The position numbers and the translations under genes were made by a program. This document shows positions 1 through 9,607 of a DNA stretch of 64,000 bases, in pieces (positions within the stretch are counted from its first letter, which is position 1; every line of letters begins with the position of its first letter). The DNA comes from Pontibacillus yanchengensis (GTDB lineage: Bacteria > Bacillota > Bacilli > Bacillales > BH030062): positions 1,116,001 through 1,180,000 of the forward strand of contig NZ_WMEU01000001.1 in the NCBI RefSeq assembly GCF_009856295.1, given 5' to 3'. Below the pieces are notes generated by a model. That model was not told the DNA's origin. It was given only the letters and a program-made list of their open reading frames with translations, and searched no databases.

Positions 1-36
1 CAGCACCAAGGCAGTTATACCAAATACTATATACAT
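1..36 (-). CDS. 5' end of an unidentified gene leaving the left edge
   Basis: An ATG on the minus strand is preceded by a purine-rich ribosome site (AGGTAGGGG) and opens a hydrophobic reading frame, MYIVFGITALVL, that stays open to the window edge. The hydrophobic start suggests a membrane protein or signal anchor. Only 12 codons are visible, so no family can be named. Confidence 0.4.
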   Translation of the reverse strand, partial: MYIVFGITALVL

Positions 37-198
37 CGTAATCCCCTACCTTTTAGTTAATCTAATTTCATTTTATACCCCCATAGGTATTAAGTCAACC
101 TAAAAATTCACCAATCCGTTCAACCTTTCGTACAAGCATTTTTCTTCTTTATTTGGTAGACTACAACTAACTTTTTCCATAATGAAGGAGGGAAACAA

Positions 199-1638
199 AT
201 GGATGCATTCAGACAAGATATAAGCGAGTTACAACGAATGATGACAAATGGAGAAACCACATCTAAGAATCTTACAATGATGTACCTCCAGCAAATTGCG
301 AGTTATGATCAAAATGGACCAAATATCAATGCCATTTTAGAGATCAACCCTGATGCGTTACATACCGCAGAAGCCCTTGATGTTGAAAGGAAACGTGACG
401 GGACAAGAGGGCCGCTTCATGGTATTCCCATTATCGTAAAAGATAACATTGATACAGGCGATAAAATGCATACTAGTGCAGGTTCTGTAGCTTTGGAGCA
501 CCATTATGCTAAGCAGGATGCTTTTCTTGTAAAACAACTTCGTGATGCTGGGGTTATTATTCTAGGGAAGTCGAATCTGACCGAATGGGCGAACTTCATA
601 ACCGAAGGAATGCCGAATGGCTATAGTTCACGCGGGGGACAAGTTCTGAATCCATATGGACCTGGTCAATTTGATGTAGGGGGTTCGAGTTCTGGATCAG
701 CAGCTGCTGTTGCTTCTCAATTTGCTGCTGGAGCTATCGGAACGGAAACAAGCGGCTCCATCCTTAGCCCTGCCAGCAGTAATTCAGTAGTTGGTTTAAA
801 ACCTACAGTGGGACTCATTAGTCGAACGGGCATTATTCCCATTGCCAACAGTCAAGATACAGCAGGTCCTATCACAAAAACGGTGGAAGACGCGGCTGTG
901 TTACTAGGTGCGCTTGTTGGGATTGATGATGAGGACTCGGCAACGAAAATGAGTCGGGGGAGATACGTACCTGATTATACCAAATACCTTCAAACCACAT
1001 CCTTACAAGGTGCACGAATTGGTGTGGACCGAGGTTATCTTGAGTCCTTGGATGAGGAAGAATTAACGTTGATTGAGCAAGCTATCGAAAACATGCAAAA
1101 ACAAGGCGCAGAAATTGTAGATATTACAATTACCACAGAGAATCGAGATTCCAGCGTTATGTTCCATGAATTCAAAAACGGACTGAATGCGTATTTATCC
1201 ACCTGTTCCGAGCAAGTGCCCGTGCATACCCTTCATGAATTAATTCAATATAATGAAGAGCACGCTGATGTTGCACTTCGGTACGGTCAAACGTTGTTCA
1301 CAGCTGCAGAAGAAAAAAGCGGAACGTTAACCGAACCAGAATACCTTCTAGACCGTTTAGGTGATATACAGTATTCTCAGAAAGAAGGAATTGACCGGGT
1401 CATGAAAGAGCATAGCCTAGAAGCTATTTTATTTGCTAACAACCTAGGTGCAGGTATTGCAGCTATGGCCGGTTATCCATCTATATCTGTTCCAGCAGGG
1501 TTCACGGCAACTGACGGTAAACCAGTTGGACTCACTTTGACAAGTATGGCCTTTCAAGAAACACAGCTCCTATCGCTCGCATATGCATACGAGCAGACTT
1601 CTCGTGTGATGCGCAAATCTCCTAGCGTAACGGAATAG
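199..1638 (+). CDS. amidase signature family protein
   Basis: A 479-residue amidase-signature (AS) enzyme that probably hydrolyses an amide bond with a Ser-cisSer-Lys triad. The catalytic lysine is K81 in IIVKDNID, the Gly/Ser-rich loop GGSSSGS spans about 161-167, and the GTETSGSI segment (about 181-188) carries the probable nucleophile S187. The length fits stand-alone amidases; there is no GatC or GatB next to it, so a GatA role is unlikely. There is no signal peptide, so it should be cytoplasmic. The ATG follows GAAGGAGG at good spacing. It is monocistronic, with its own hairpin terminator. The substrate is unknown. Confidence 0.85.
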   Translation: MDAFRQDISELQRMMTNGETTSKNLTMMYLQQIASYDQNGPNINAILEINPDALHTAEALDVERKRDGTRGPLHGIPIIVKDNIDTGDKMHTSAGSVALEHHYAKQDAFLVKQLRDAGVIILGKSNLTEWANFITEGMPNGYSSRGGQVLNPYGPGQFDVGGSSSGSAAAVASQFAAGAIGTETSGSILSPASSNSVVGLKPTVGLISRTGIIPIANSQDTAGPITKTVEDAAVLLGALVGIDDEDSATKMSRGRYVPDYTKYLQTTSLQGARIGVDRGYLESLDEEELTLIEQAIENMQKQGAEIVDITITTENRDSSVMFHEFKNGLNAYLSTCSEQVPVHTLHELIQYNEEHADVALRYGQTLFTAAEEKSGTLTEPEYLLDRLGDIQYSQKEGIDRVMKEHSLEAILFANNLGAGIAAMAGYPSISVPAGFTATDGKPVGLTLTSMAFQETQLLSLAYAYEQTSRVMRKSPSVTE

Positions 1639-1657
1639 TGTAAATCCTATAGACATA

Positions 1658-1695
1658 AAGAAGGACCTATACCTCAAATGGTATAGGTCCTTCTT
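1658..1695 (+). terminator. terminator of the amidase gene
   Basis: A perfect 16-bp stem (AAGAAGGACCTATACC and its complement) with a 6-nt loop lies 20 nt after the stop codon. The trailing T-run is short and interrupted. Confidence 0.75.
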
Positions 1696-1711
1696 AATCA
1701 TAATAGGAAGA

Positions 1712-1952
1712 TGCGGCTCATAGATATCTAGCTCCATCGCCCAACGACTAGCAAACTTTCTGCTCCTCCTTACGATAAGTCAACATCGGGACCCTTGCGC
1801 TCTCCATGTTTCCTTTCGTCCTACACGACGTAGGTTGGTTCGATGTTGCTGCGTGACGCAGCGGTCTTAATCGAACTTCCATTATTTCAGAACTTCTTCT
1901 AAATCACTTTTAGACAGTTTGTACGTCGCTAACCGGGCGCTCCCGCTTTTCT
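1712..1952 (-). repeat. dispersed structured repeat, copy A (inverted-core form)
   Basis: On the minus strand this matches the ~230-bp family seen throughout the window. It begins GCGCCCGGTTAGCGACGTA and ends with the partly complementary GTCGTTGGGCGATGGAGC, a terminal inverted repeat. The flanks match the other copies in the same orientation, but the central hairpin module (about 1820-1917) is reverse-complemented relative to copies B, E, F, G and H. The 5' end lies directly against the TAA stop of the TRAP permease gene. Confidence 0.88.
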
Positions 1953-4067
1953 TTATGAATTCGGTTTTGCTTTAACAACAGGCTCGCCAATCATATCTTT
2001 TTTATAAAAGAACTGGGCCGCGATAAGTGCAGAAAATCCGACTAGTCCTGCAATATCGGAAACGGCATGTGGATAAATCAATGCGAGCCCTGAAGCTACA
2101 GCAAGGACGCGTTCTATCCAATAGGTTTTGCGGTACCAGTAGCCGATCATGCCGGCTCCAATCGCAATCATACCTGATACGGCTGTGAATAGAGCCCAAA
2201 TGAGCTCAACTGCGTTTGTATCAATCATCAACAATTCTGGGCTCAGGACGAACATATACGGAATGATGAATGCGGCGATGGCCAATTTGGCGGCGTTAAC
2301 CCCAGTCCGTATCGGTTCGCCTCCTGATACACCAGCGGCAGCAAAGGCTGCAAGGGCAACAGGTGGAGTGATGTCAGCAACAATTCCGAAGTAGAATACG
2401 AAAAGATGCGCTGGCAAATCATCGACACCGAGTAAGATAATCGCTGGTGCTGCAATCGTTGATGTAATAACGTAGTTAGCTGTTGTAGGGGACCCCATCC
2501 CTAAAATGATTGCAGCAATCATCGTGAAGAATAGCGTCAGTAACAACTGTTGATTTGCCAATTCAACAAGACTGTTTGCCAATTTAAGACCTAGACCTGT
2601 CTTCGTTACAACACCAACAATAATACCCGCTGCGGCTGTTGCAACAACAACACCCAGAGCTGTGCGGGCACCATCAACGAGCGCTTCCACAGAATCAATA
2701 AAGTTGCGGTCAAATAAATAACTTACAAGTACGGTTATCATACCGCCCCATACGAGACTGTTTTGTATCAAATCACCAGGCATGCCACCTGCGATGATCG
2801 TTTTAATAATCGGATATCCTATCGCACCTGCTACAAAGGCAACGATATAGAGCTTACGGAATTTCTCTGGTCGTAGCAACCCAACAAGAATCGTCGTTAT
2901 AATACCATAGAAGGCTGATAGAATAACACTTAGTCCAGAAGCTAAGAAAAACACAATCGCAAAGATAGGCGCTAGTAGATACAACCTCTTAAATACTTCT
3001 TTACGGTCAGGTAGTTCTTCTTCTTCCATTCCCCGAAGACCTAATCGTTTTGCTTCGAAGTGAGTCATGATCCATATTCCTGTAAAGTATAGGATCGCTG
3101 GAATAAGTGCTGCTTTCGCAATACTCCAGTAGTCAATCCCAATAAATTCAATCATAAGAAAGGCAGCTGCACCCATAATTGGAGGCATAAGCTGTCCTCC
3201 GGTAGATGCTGCAGCCTCGACGCCGCCAGCGAATTCTTTACGATAACCAAGGCGTTTCATCATCGGAATGGTAAAAGAACCAGATGTAACAACGTTTGCA
3301 ACCGAACTACCGCTGATTGTACCCTGAAGGGCACTAGAGAAGATTGCCACTTTTGCTGGGCCGCCAGTACGTCTACCAGCAAGCGTTACAGCTAGGTCGT
3401 TGAAATATTGTCCGACTCCTGTTTTTACTAAGAATGCTCCAAATAATAAGAACAAGAAAATAAAGGTGGATGATACCGCTAGGGGTGTGCCTAATATTCC
3501 TTCTGTTGTGAAATACATGGACTGGACTAAGTTATCTATGTCCACTCCTCGATGAATGAGGAAGCCAGGCATTTGGCGCCCCCAGTAGGCGTAAGCAAGA
3601 AATAGTGCTGCTATAATCGTTATTGGTAAGCCTACCGCCCGCCTTGTTGCTTCTAGGATAAGAAGCACGGCCAAAATCCCAACGTACAAATCTACTTGTG
3701 AAATCTGACCTGCACTTTGAATAAGTTCATTATACTGAATTGGCCAGTATGCTCCTACACCAATTCCTAATATGGATAAAATATAATCATACCAACTTAG
3801 TTTTCCTCTAGCTTGTTTCTTTTTTGTCGCAGGGTAAAGAAGGAAAACAAGTCCTAGACCAAAACCTAGGTGAATGGGACGGTGTATTTGTGCTGGTAAA
3901 CGCTCAAATACGGTGAACCACACTTGGTAAAGAGAGAAAGCCAGCAATCCAAAAAAGACGATTTTCGCTAATATACCTGAAAGCTCTCGTGAGCCTGATT
4001 CTTTATCGTACTTACTCAACACTTCCTTTTGTTGATCTTGAGATAATGATTGATCTTCGTTACTCAA
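1953..4067 (-). CDS. TRAP transporter fused permease (4TM/12TM)
   Basis: A 704-residue polytopic membrane protein of the TRAP family in which the small DctQ-like and large DctM-like subunits are fused, the form normally paired with TAXI-type binding proteins. It would drive ion-coupled uptake of an organic acid delivered by the lipoprotein encoded two genes upstream. The Gly/Ala-rich motifs GTISGSSVANVVTSG and GMGSPTTANYV are typical of the DctM half. It starts with TTG inside the end of the DUF1850 gene (8-nt overlap, TTGAGTAA), with AAAGGAG upstream, which indicates translational coupling. Substrate not determinable. Confidence 0.9.
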   Translation of the reverse strand: MSNEDQSLSQDQQKEVLSKYDKESGSRELSGILAKIVFFGLLAFSLYQVWFTVFERLPAQIHRPIHLGFGLGLVFLLYPATKKKQARGKLSWYDYILSILGIGVGAYWPIQYNELIQSAGQISQVDLYVGILAVLLILEATRRAVGLPITIIAALFLAYAYWGRQMPGFLIHRGVDIDNLVQSMYFTTEGILGTPLAVSSTFIFLFLLFGAFLVKTGVGQYFNDLAVTLAGRRTGGPAKVAIFSSALQGTISGSSVANVVTSGSFTIPMMKRLGYRKEFAGGVEAAASTGGQLMPPIMGAAAFLMIEFIGIDYWSIAKAALIPAILYFTGIWIMTHFEAKRLGLRGMEEEELPDRKEVFKRLYLLAPIFAIVFFLASGLSVILSAFYGIITTILVGLLRPEKFRKLYIVAFVAGAIGYPIIKTIIAGGMPGDLIQNSLVWGGMITVLVSYLFDRNFIDSVEALVDGARTALGVVVATAAAGIIVGVVTKTGLGLKLANSLVELANQQLLLTLFFTMIAAIILGMGSPTTANYVITSTIAAPAIILLGVDDLPAHLFVFYFGIVADITPPVALAAFAAAGVSGGEPIRTGVNAAKLAIAAFIIPYMFVLSPELLMIDTNAVELIWALFTAVSGMIAIGAGMIGYWYRKTYWIERVLAVASGLALIYPHAVSDIAGLVGFSALIAAQFFYKKDMIGEPVVKAKPNS

Positions 4068-4593
4068 GCATATTCACTCCTTTCCAGAGCTGCCACCTGC
4101 TTCGTGTTTGTGCATCGATGGTTACATTTGTTCCTGCTCCGACGTAGTTTTTTAATAAATAAGTTTGATTATTGTGTATGACTTTATGCTCTGCCCTAAC
4201 CTGTCCCACTGACAAATTCAATTCTTCAAATGGTGTTGCGTTTTCACTTTTCTCAATAATATATTTTCCGTCCTCCATCCGAAAGGTGTCTTCCCCATGT
4301 GCATCGGAAGGCATGCCAATCGCAGTATCTTCATACACCAGTTTTACCGGTTTTATATTTCCCTCGATAGCCTGGTAATACTCCACTACTTCAGATAAAT
4401 GAACAGAGTGAGTGTATTTGATATGAAAGTTCCGATTTTCTTCTATTGGGAGATAGGCCAATAATTCACCTGTTCTTTGCTTTTCGAAGGTAAGTATATA
4501 GTGGTATGGATAAAAAATATATGTGGCTAGGGCCGCTATTAGAATGAATATAATTGCGGTGAGAGTGCCCCACTTTTTGGTTGAACGTGCCAT
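4060..4593 (-). CDS. DUF1850 protein of TRAP-TAXI operon
   Basis: A 177-residue protein with one N-terminal transmembrane anchor (about residues 10-28) and an extracytoplasmic domain of the DUF1850 type (IKYTHSVHLSEVVEYY). This family is typically encoded between TAXI binding proteins and fused TRAP permeases, as here, and its function is unknown. The ATG at 4593 has AAGGGA six bases upstream; an in-frame TTG two codons earlier is less well placed. The overlap with the permease gene implies a fixed stoichiometry. Confidence 0.82.
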   Translation of the reverse strand: MARSTKKWGTLTAIIFILIAALATYIFYPYHYILTFEKQRTGELLAYLPIEENRNFHIKYTHSVHLSEVVEYYQAIEGNIKPVKLVYEDTAIGMPSDAHGEDTFRMEDGKYIIEKSENATPFEELNLSVGQVRAEHKVIHNNQTYLLKNYVGAGTNVTIDAQTRSRWQLWKGVNMLE

Positions 4594-4666
4594 TGCCAAT
4601 CCCTTCTTAAATAGCAGGAAAAGATAGACCTAGGTTGGCCTATCTTTGCTCTACTATCCTGCGAAA

Positions 4667-5674
4667 TTACTTACTGATTCCTTTTTCATCAAAGTATTTC
4701 TTCGCACCAGGATGAAGGTCAATTCCTACACCTTCTAGTGCACTTTCAGCTGAGATGAATTCCCCTTTTGTGTGAGAAATTGCATCTGTGTTTTCGAAGA
4801 TTGCTTTTGTCATGTTATAGACAACATCTTCGCCCAGGTCCTTACGCGTTACAAGCATAGCTTGAACAGCTACCGTGGTTACGTCGCTTTTTAGACCATA
4901 CGTACCTTCTTTCACCGTATCCTTCGCATAGTAAGGGAATTTCTCTTTCAATTCATTAATTTTACCTTCTTTAATCGGAACAATAGTCACGTCTGTTGTA
5001 GCTGCAAGACCTTCTACTGCACCAGTTGGTGTACCAGACGTAATGAATGCCGCATCAATGGAACCATCTTGAATACCTGAAGTAGATTCACCGAAGTCAA
5101 GGTTTTGAGCATCAATGTCATCTGTGCTTAAACCATGAATATCAAGGATATTTTCCGCATTTGCGCGTGTACCTGAACCAGGTGCACCGATAGATACAGT
5201 TTTTCCTTTAAGATCCTCAACAGATTCAATACCTGATTCTTTGGTTGTAACGATTTGAATGGTTTCAGGGTAAAGAGAGCCCATCGCCTGAACGTTTTCA
5301 ATTTTATTACCTTCAAACATAAGCTTTCCTTCAGCTGCATACGCAGCGATATCTGTCTGTACAAAAGCTACCTGTCCATCGCCGTCAGCAATTTTCTTCA
5401 TGTTTTCGACAGAAGCACCTGAAGATGTTGCATTCGCTTCTACGTTCTCAAGATTATCGTTAATTACTTTTGCAAAGGTGCCACCAAGTGGGTAATATGT
5501 ACCCTGGTTTCCTCCAGTTAGCATGCTGACAAATTGTTTGCCGCCACTGTCACCTTCACCACTTTCTCCACCGTTTCCTTCATTTCCGCCATCAGCTGTA
5601 CCGCCGCCACATGCAGCAAGCACTAGTGAAAGCGCTATCACAAATAATAATCCTAAAAATCTTCTTTGTTTCAT
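4667..5674 (-). CDS. TAXI-family TRAP transporter solute-binding lipoprotein
   Basis: A 335-residue extracytoplasmic solute receptor. The N-terminus is a lipoprotein signal (VLAACGGG, lipidated C22) followed by a Gly/Glu/Ser linker. The mature part has the TAXI (TRAP-associated extracytoplasmic immunogenic) hallmarks: GGNQGTYYPLGG, then SSGASVENM and SIGAPGSGTRANAE. It captures a small organic acid for the fused permease. GAGGGGG precedes the ATG at seven bases. It is the first gene of the three-gene operon; a 73-bp gap before DUF1850 could allow independent stability of this most abundant component. Confidence 0.92.
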   Translation of the reverse strand: MKQRRFLGLLFVIALSLVLAACGGGTADGGNEGNGGESGEGDSGGKQFVSMLTGGNQGTYYPLGGTFAKVINDNLENVEANATSSGASVENMKKIADGDGQVAFVQTDIAAYAAEGKLMFEGNKIENVQAMGSLYPETIQIVTTKESGIESVEDLKGKTVSIGAPGSGTRANAENILDIHGLSTDDIDAQNLDFGESTSGIQDGSIDAAFITSGTPTGAVEGLAATTDVTIVPIKEGKINELKEKFPYYAKDTVKEGTYGLKSDVTTVAVQAMLVTRKDLGEDVVYNMTKAIFENTDAISHTKGEFISAESALEGVGIDLHPGAKKYFDEKGISK

Positions 5675-6042
5675 AAGTTAACCCCCTCGTTATAATACGT
5701 CGCTTGATATTTTACCAAGTTAATACACGAAAAACAATTGGGTAAAATACCTACTTTTAAAAATTTTTATAATTCTTTTTTCATCCAGGCGTATTTCTTT
5801 CACCTCCTTATTAATATGCCCAAGGCAAGAATAAGCTATATCGCTCTTATCCTACCATCTTTTATAACAATATGCTATTTATTTACATTTACCTCTTTAT
5901 ACTCAAATCAACATTCATAATCACTCCTTATGAAAACTTCTTAACGCAAACCAAAGAAACCTGTACCAAAGATTGGCACAGGATTTTTTGGATAAGCTCT
6001 AGTAAAGTTATACTAAAAAGTAAAAAAATGTAATATATGAAA
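5675..6042. other. AT-rich intergenic region upstream of the TRAP operon
   Basis: It contains an inverted repeat ATTTTACC...GGGTAAAAT (5709-5748) just upstream of the TAXI gene, a possible operator. No coding sequence with a ribosome site is convincing; a 60-codon open frame on the plus strand lacks coding character. Confidence 0.5.
5960..5989 (+). terminator. hairpin terminator, probably bidirectional
   Basis: A stem CCTGTACCA / TGGCACAGG with one mismatch is followed by ATTTTTT on the plus strand. On the minus strand it lies about 55 nt after the YutG-type gene and has a weaker T-run. Confidence 0.6.
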
Positions 6043-6606
6043 TTAGCTCAACCGATCTTCCTCATCACGAATCTTTATTTCGTCTTCCTCTAGTTCTTCT
6101 TCGTAGTCACGAAGACGGTGGGCAATTCTCCCAGAAGCATTTGCGGCAATACTTGCGATGATATCATCCAAAAATGTATGTACACCTTTAACTTCCTTCG
6201 TATCTAGTTCCTTGATCAAGCCAATTTTTTGTTTATCAAGGTGACCATATGTCGTGACGGCAATACTTCCATACCCGAATACCGCGCCTAATGCAATGGT
6301 CTCATCCACACCAAAAAGTCCTTCATCTGATTCAACGATTTGTTGAAGTGGCTGTGATAATTGATTGTTTTCAGCTAATTTATCCAGTTCAATACCGACT
6401 AATACGGCATGTTGAATTTCGCGTTTTTCCAATACACGATCGACGCTTTCATAACAATCATCCATCGTTAATGTGTCCGTATATTGAGCTTGCATTTCAT
6501 ATACAATTTCAGCAATCCCTTGTACGGTTGCTCCTCGTTCTTGTAGTAGTTCACGGGCTGCACGTTCCACTTCACGACTATGTACTTGGTTACTTGTTTG
6601 TGCCAA
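6043..6606 (-). CDS. phosphatidylglycerophosphatase A-like protein (YutG family)
   Basis: A 187-residue soluble protein of the PgpA/YutG superfamily, related to bacterial phosphatidylglycerophosphatase A but without obvious membrane helices. The conserved core is ALGAVFGYGSIAVTTYG followed by HTFLDDIIASIAANASGRIAHR near the C-terminus, with acidic residues likely to bind metal. The C-terminal tail is very acidic. The start is TTG, with AAGGAGG eight bases upstream. It sits alone, divergent from yjcH. The exact substrate in Gram-positive relatives is not established. Confidence 0.8.
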   Translation of the reverse strand: MAQTSNQVHSREVERAARELLQERGATVQGIAEIVYEMQAQYTDTLTMDDCYESVDRVLEKREIQHAVLVGIELDKLAENNQLSQPLQQIVESDEGLFGVDETIALGAVFGYGSIAVTTYGHLDKQKIGLIKELDTKEVKGVHTFLDDIIASIAANASGRIAHRLRDYEEELEEDEIKIRDEEDRLS

Positions 6607-6789
6607 TCTACCTTCCTCCTTACATCATGCTTGTTTACAATAGTTACACATTCCCTTTGTGTTTTTGAGTAAACTCCTTAAATTCTACTCTTCGCATCGT
6701 TTGTGATACACTAAACGTATTGGCGTTTATGAAGTAAATATTAAGGGAAATGGGAAGGATAACTTCCTGTATTGATGAGGAGGTAGAAG

Positions 6790-7521
6790 ATGGGCAGAGA
6801 TGGAACAATGGTGGATCATACAATCGAAAGTAAATACTTAGAAGAATCTTTGACGGTGAAAATGTATAAGCCGTCCTCGTTCTCTCCTTTATACAAGTAT
6901 CATATCTGTATTATGCAAGACGGGGATGACTACATGCAGCTCGGTCGAATTGCTACTCTTAGTGATCGCTATCATGAAGATCAATCCATTGAGAATACAA
7001 TCTTTGTTGGTATTCACTACAATGACAAATATGATCGCCGTGAAAAATATCATCCCGACGGAAGTAAATTCACAGCTTACATGAAGTTTTTGGCTAATGA
7101 GGTTGTACCTTTATTAGACGAAGAGTTACCAACCTACCATATGGGAGGCTCGCGTTCATTAATGGGAGATTCTCTTGGTGGGACGATAGCACTAATGACA
7201 GCCATTAAGTATCCAAACACGTTTGGAAAAGTTATCATGCAATCACCATACGTTGATGAATACGTACTTAATCAAGTGGAACAGAGTAAAGAAGTATCCT
7301 CTATGGATATCTACCATACGATTGGGAATGAAGAAACGAATGTTCCAACAACAGACGGAGATCGTCAGGATTTCCTTACCCCAAACCGTAAGCTCAGGGA
7401 TGTTTTAGAGAAAAAGTGTTCAAGCTATACGTACCACGAACTAGATGGTGAGCATACATGGAAATACTGGCAAAAAGACTTAAAACGTGTTCTTCCAACC
7501 ATGTTCGGGCAAGGGGAGTAA
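6790..7521 (+). CDS. yjcH: putative esterase YjcH
   Basis: A 243-residue alpha/beta-hydrolase of the EstA/Esterase-D-like family. The nucleophile elbow is GDSLGG (about residues 120-125), preceded by the early motif IMQDGDDYMQ; the catalytic His is probably in GEHTWKYW near the C-terminus. There is no signal peptide. It is followed by yjcG and yjcF, the same three-gene neighbourhood as in B. subtilis. GAGGAGGT precedes the ATG. Substrate unknown; members of this family act on acyl esters. Confidence 0.85.
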   Translation: MGRDGTMVDHTIESKYLEESLTVKMYKPSSFSPLYKYHICIMQDGDDYMQLGRIATLSDRYHEDQSIENTIFVGIHYNDKYDRREKYHPDGSKFTAYMKFLANEVVPLLDEELPTYHMGGSRSLMGDSLGGTIALMTAIKYPNTFGKVIMQSPYVDEYVLNQVEQSKEVSSMDIYHTIGNEETNVPTTDGDRQDFLTPNRKLRDVLEKKCSSYTYHELDGEHTWKYWQKDLKRVLPTMFGQGE

Positions 7522-7602
7522 GCAGTAGTTTTTTTTAATTTATACCAATTCGTTAGATGTCGAAAATTCAATAAAAAATCTAGAAGAATGATGTCAGAAA
7601 AT

Positions 7603-7611
7603 TTGTTATAA
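7603..7611 (+). promoter_or_regulatory. extended -10 promoter for yjcG-yjcF
   Basis: TGTTATAAT combines a TGn extension with a perfect TATAAT hexamer 84 nt before yjcG. No good -35 box is seen 17 nt upstream, as is usual for extended -10 promoters. The leader that follows holds a small hairpin, GCTTCA/TGAAGC. Confidence 0.55.
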
Positions 7612-7694
7612 TAGATTCATTCCCTAAAACGCTTCACTTGCTTGAAGCATGGTAACGTTTACAACTCACACTATATATATCAGGAGGTTATAGG

Positions 7695-8207
7695 ATGAAA
7701 TATGGTATAGCAATCTTTCCATCAAAAGACATCCAAGATGTAGCTAATTCGTATCGGATGCGTTATGACCCTCATTACGCACTCATTCCACCACATATTA
7801 CATTGAAGGAAGCGTTTGAGGAAGACGATGAAGACATCGAGAAAGTAGTTAAGGAACTCTCGGAAGTAGCAAAAGAAACAAATCCTTTCTCATTTGCTAT
7901 TCGTAAGTTAAGTACTTTTTCTCCAGTAACAAATACTATTTATATGAAGGTAGAAGCAAGTGAAGAATTGCAGAACCTTCATGAACGACTAAATAGAACA
8001 GACATTCCAAAAGAGGATACATTTAATTTTGTACCTCATATTACCATTGCGCAAAAGCTATCAGATGATGAGCATTCTGATGTTTATGGCAGTCTACAAA
8101 TGAAGAGTTTTGAATTTGAAGAGCGAATCGATCGTTTTCAATTGCTCTATCAATTAGATAATGGATCATGGACGGTATATGAAACCTTCCGTCTTGGAAA
8201 GGGTTAA
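7695..8207 (+). CDS. yjcG: YjcG, 2H-phosphoesterase (2'-5' RNA ligase-like)
   Basis: A 170-residue member of the 2H phosphoesterase superfamily. Two HxT motifs give the active site: HITLKEAF (about residues 35-42) and HITIAQKL (about 115-122). Family members hydrolyse or ligate 2'-5' or cyclic phosphodiesters; the natural substrate of YjcG is unknown. AGGAGG stands before the ATG, and the gene is followed after 5 bp by yjcF, so the two are probably one transcript. Confidence 0.9.
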   Translation: MKYGIAIFPSKDIQDVANSYRMRYDPHYALIPPHITLKEAFEEDDEDIEKVVKELSEVAKETNPFSFAIRKLSTFSPVTNTIYMKVEASEELQNLHERLNRTDIPKEDTFNFVPHITIAQKLSDDEHSDVYGSLQMKSFEFEERIDRFQLLYQLDNGSWTVYETFRLGKG

Positions 8208-8212
8208 GCCAC

Positions 8213-8641
8213 GTGAACATTCAACAAACAACAACTGAACAACAAAAAAAGGACGCTTTTTTCGTTCGTCAAAAAGTGTTCGTTGAAGAACAACATGTAT
8301 CGATGGAAGAAGAAATGGATCAATTCGACGACTATGCTAATCATTTTGTCGGTTATGAACACGATGCTCCCGTAGCTGCGAGTCGGCTTAGGTTTTTAGA
8401 AGAATACGGCAAGCTCGAGCGTATTGCTGTGCTGAAAGATTATCGTGGCAATTCATACGGAAAGCAAATGATTCTATTCATGGAAGACTTCGTAAAAGCG
8501 GAAGGTTACTCCAAAACCAAACTCAATGCTCAAACAAGAGCGATTAGATTTTATGAATCATTAGGCTACGAGGTTATTTCAGATGAGGAATTTATGGATG
8601 CCGGAATTCCCCATAAGACGATGACAAAATCGTTAAGCTAG
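8213..8641 (+). CDS. yjcF: GNAT-family N-acetyltransferase YjcF
   Basis: A 142-residue GCN5-related acetyltransferase. The acetyl-CoA signature is in the middle (ERIAVLKDYRGNSYGKQ), followed by LNAQTRAIRFYESLGY and the C-terminal DAGIPHKTM, all close to B. subtilis YjcF. It starts with GTG five bases after the yjcG stop; the ribosome site lies in the last codons of yjcG. Substrate unknown. Confidence 0.88.
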   Translation: MNIQQTTTEQQKKDAFFVRQKVFVEEQHVSMEEEMDQFDDYANHFVGYEHDAPVAASRLRFLEEYGKLERIAVLKDYRGNSYGKQMILFMEDFVKAEGYSKTKLNAQTRAIRFYESLGYEVISDEEFMDAGIPHKTMTKSLS

Positions 8642-8678
8642 TGTGTATTCCAATCAACAGAAATGAATAAAACCTAAC

Positions 8679-8719
8679 ATCGCATGTGATTTCTATAATG
8701 GAAATCACATGCGATTTTT
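8679..8719 (+). terminator. terminator of yjcG-yjcF
   Basis: A perfect 15-bp stem (ATCGCATGTGATTTC and its complement) with a 7-nt loop is followed by five T residues. Confidence 0.9.
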
Positions 8720-8890
8720 CATGAGATTAGATATATTATTCAAAGTAGGTTAATTGTCGCAAAACATAGTGCCAGAACCCCCACTAGCCTTGTTTCGTTA
8801 TATATTTCTCCATTCCTAATATTTTTTGTATAACTCCCTCGTCCTATGTCAATGATGGATGTATCAACAAAAAGAAAGGATGGGAGGAGA

Positions 8891-9565
8891 ATGGTGTTTG
8901 GTCAGATTTTTGTGGAGACGTTAATCGGCTTTCTTTGCTTATTCGTACTAACCAAATTACTCGGTAAATCGCAAATCACTCAAATTACGGCCTTTGATTT
9001 TATTTCTGCTCTTGTTCTTGGGGAATTAGTTGGAAACGCTCTATATGATAAAGAAGTAGGAATCCCGCAAATTTTGTTTGCTGTATTCCTGTGGGGAATC
9101 TTGATTTACACTACGGAAATCATCACGCAAAAGGTGAAAAGAACACGCGCCTTGCTGGAAGGTAGTCCCACTATTATTATCTATAAGGGAAAACTCCAAA
9201 AAGAAAACTTAACTAAAGGGAAGTTAGATATTAATCAACTTCAACATTTATTACGTGCAAAAGATATTTTTTCATTAAAAGAGGTTGAATATGCCGTCTT
9301 AGAAACTAATGGTACCGTGTCCGTTTTGAAAAAATCCTTACAGCAACCAACGACACGGAATGACTTGAATTTGCAACCCGAAACCGTCCCCCTTCCTCGT
9401 AGCGTTATCACGGATGGGGAGGTTATATGGGATAACCTTCAAGAAGTTGGGCTGGATGAAGCATGGTTACTTGATCAACTCAAACAAGAACAGATTTCTT
9501 CACCGAAGGATGTTCTATATGCTGAATATAAAGAAGGAGAAGCATTGTATGTGGTCCCATACTAA
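8891..9565 (+). CDS. DUF421 (YetF-family) membrane protein
   Basis: A 224-residue protein with three N-terminal membrane segments (about residues 5-22, 35-52 and 60-78) and a cytoplasmic DUF421 domain beginning around RTRALLEGSPTIIIYKGKL. B. subtilis has several paralogues (YetF, YkjA, YrbG, YdfR), some linked to spore or envelope functions. The start at 8891 is chosen because GGGAGGAG lies directly upstream; a longer in-frame start lacks a ribosome site. It converges on the metallo-hydrolase gene, and its last codons form one arm of a terminator. Confidence 0.85.
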   Translation: MVFGQIFVETLIGFLCLFVLTKLLGKSQITQITAFDFISALVLGELVGNALYDKEVGIPQILFAVFLWGILIYTTEIITQKVKRTRALLEGSPTIIIYKGKLQKENLTKGKLDINQLQHLLRAKDIFSLKEVEYAVLETNGTVSVLKKSLQQPTTRNDLNLQPETVPLPRSVITDGEVIWDNLQEVGLDEAWLLDQLKQEQISSPKDVLYAEYKEGEALYVVPY

Positions 9566-9580
9566 GCTTCTCCTTCTTTG
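9530..9580 (+). terminator. terminator using the end of the DUF421 coding region
   Basis: A perfect 14-bp stem (AAAGAAGGAGAAGC with GCTTCTCCTTCTTT) encloses a 22-nt loop that contains the stop codon and a nested GTATG/CATAC stem. It lies between two convergent genes and could serve both. Confidence 0.7.
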
Positions 9581-9607
9581 TTATATAGTGTGTGTAGGTT
9601 GAAAATA

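Noticed and set aside
5738..5920. Plus-strand open frame of 60 codons upstream of the TRAP operon
   Set aside because: AT-rich hydrophobic chance frame without a ribosome site.
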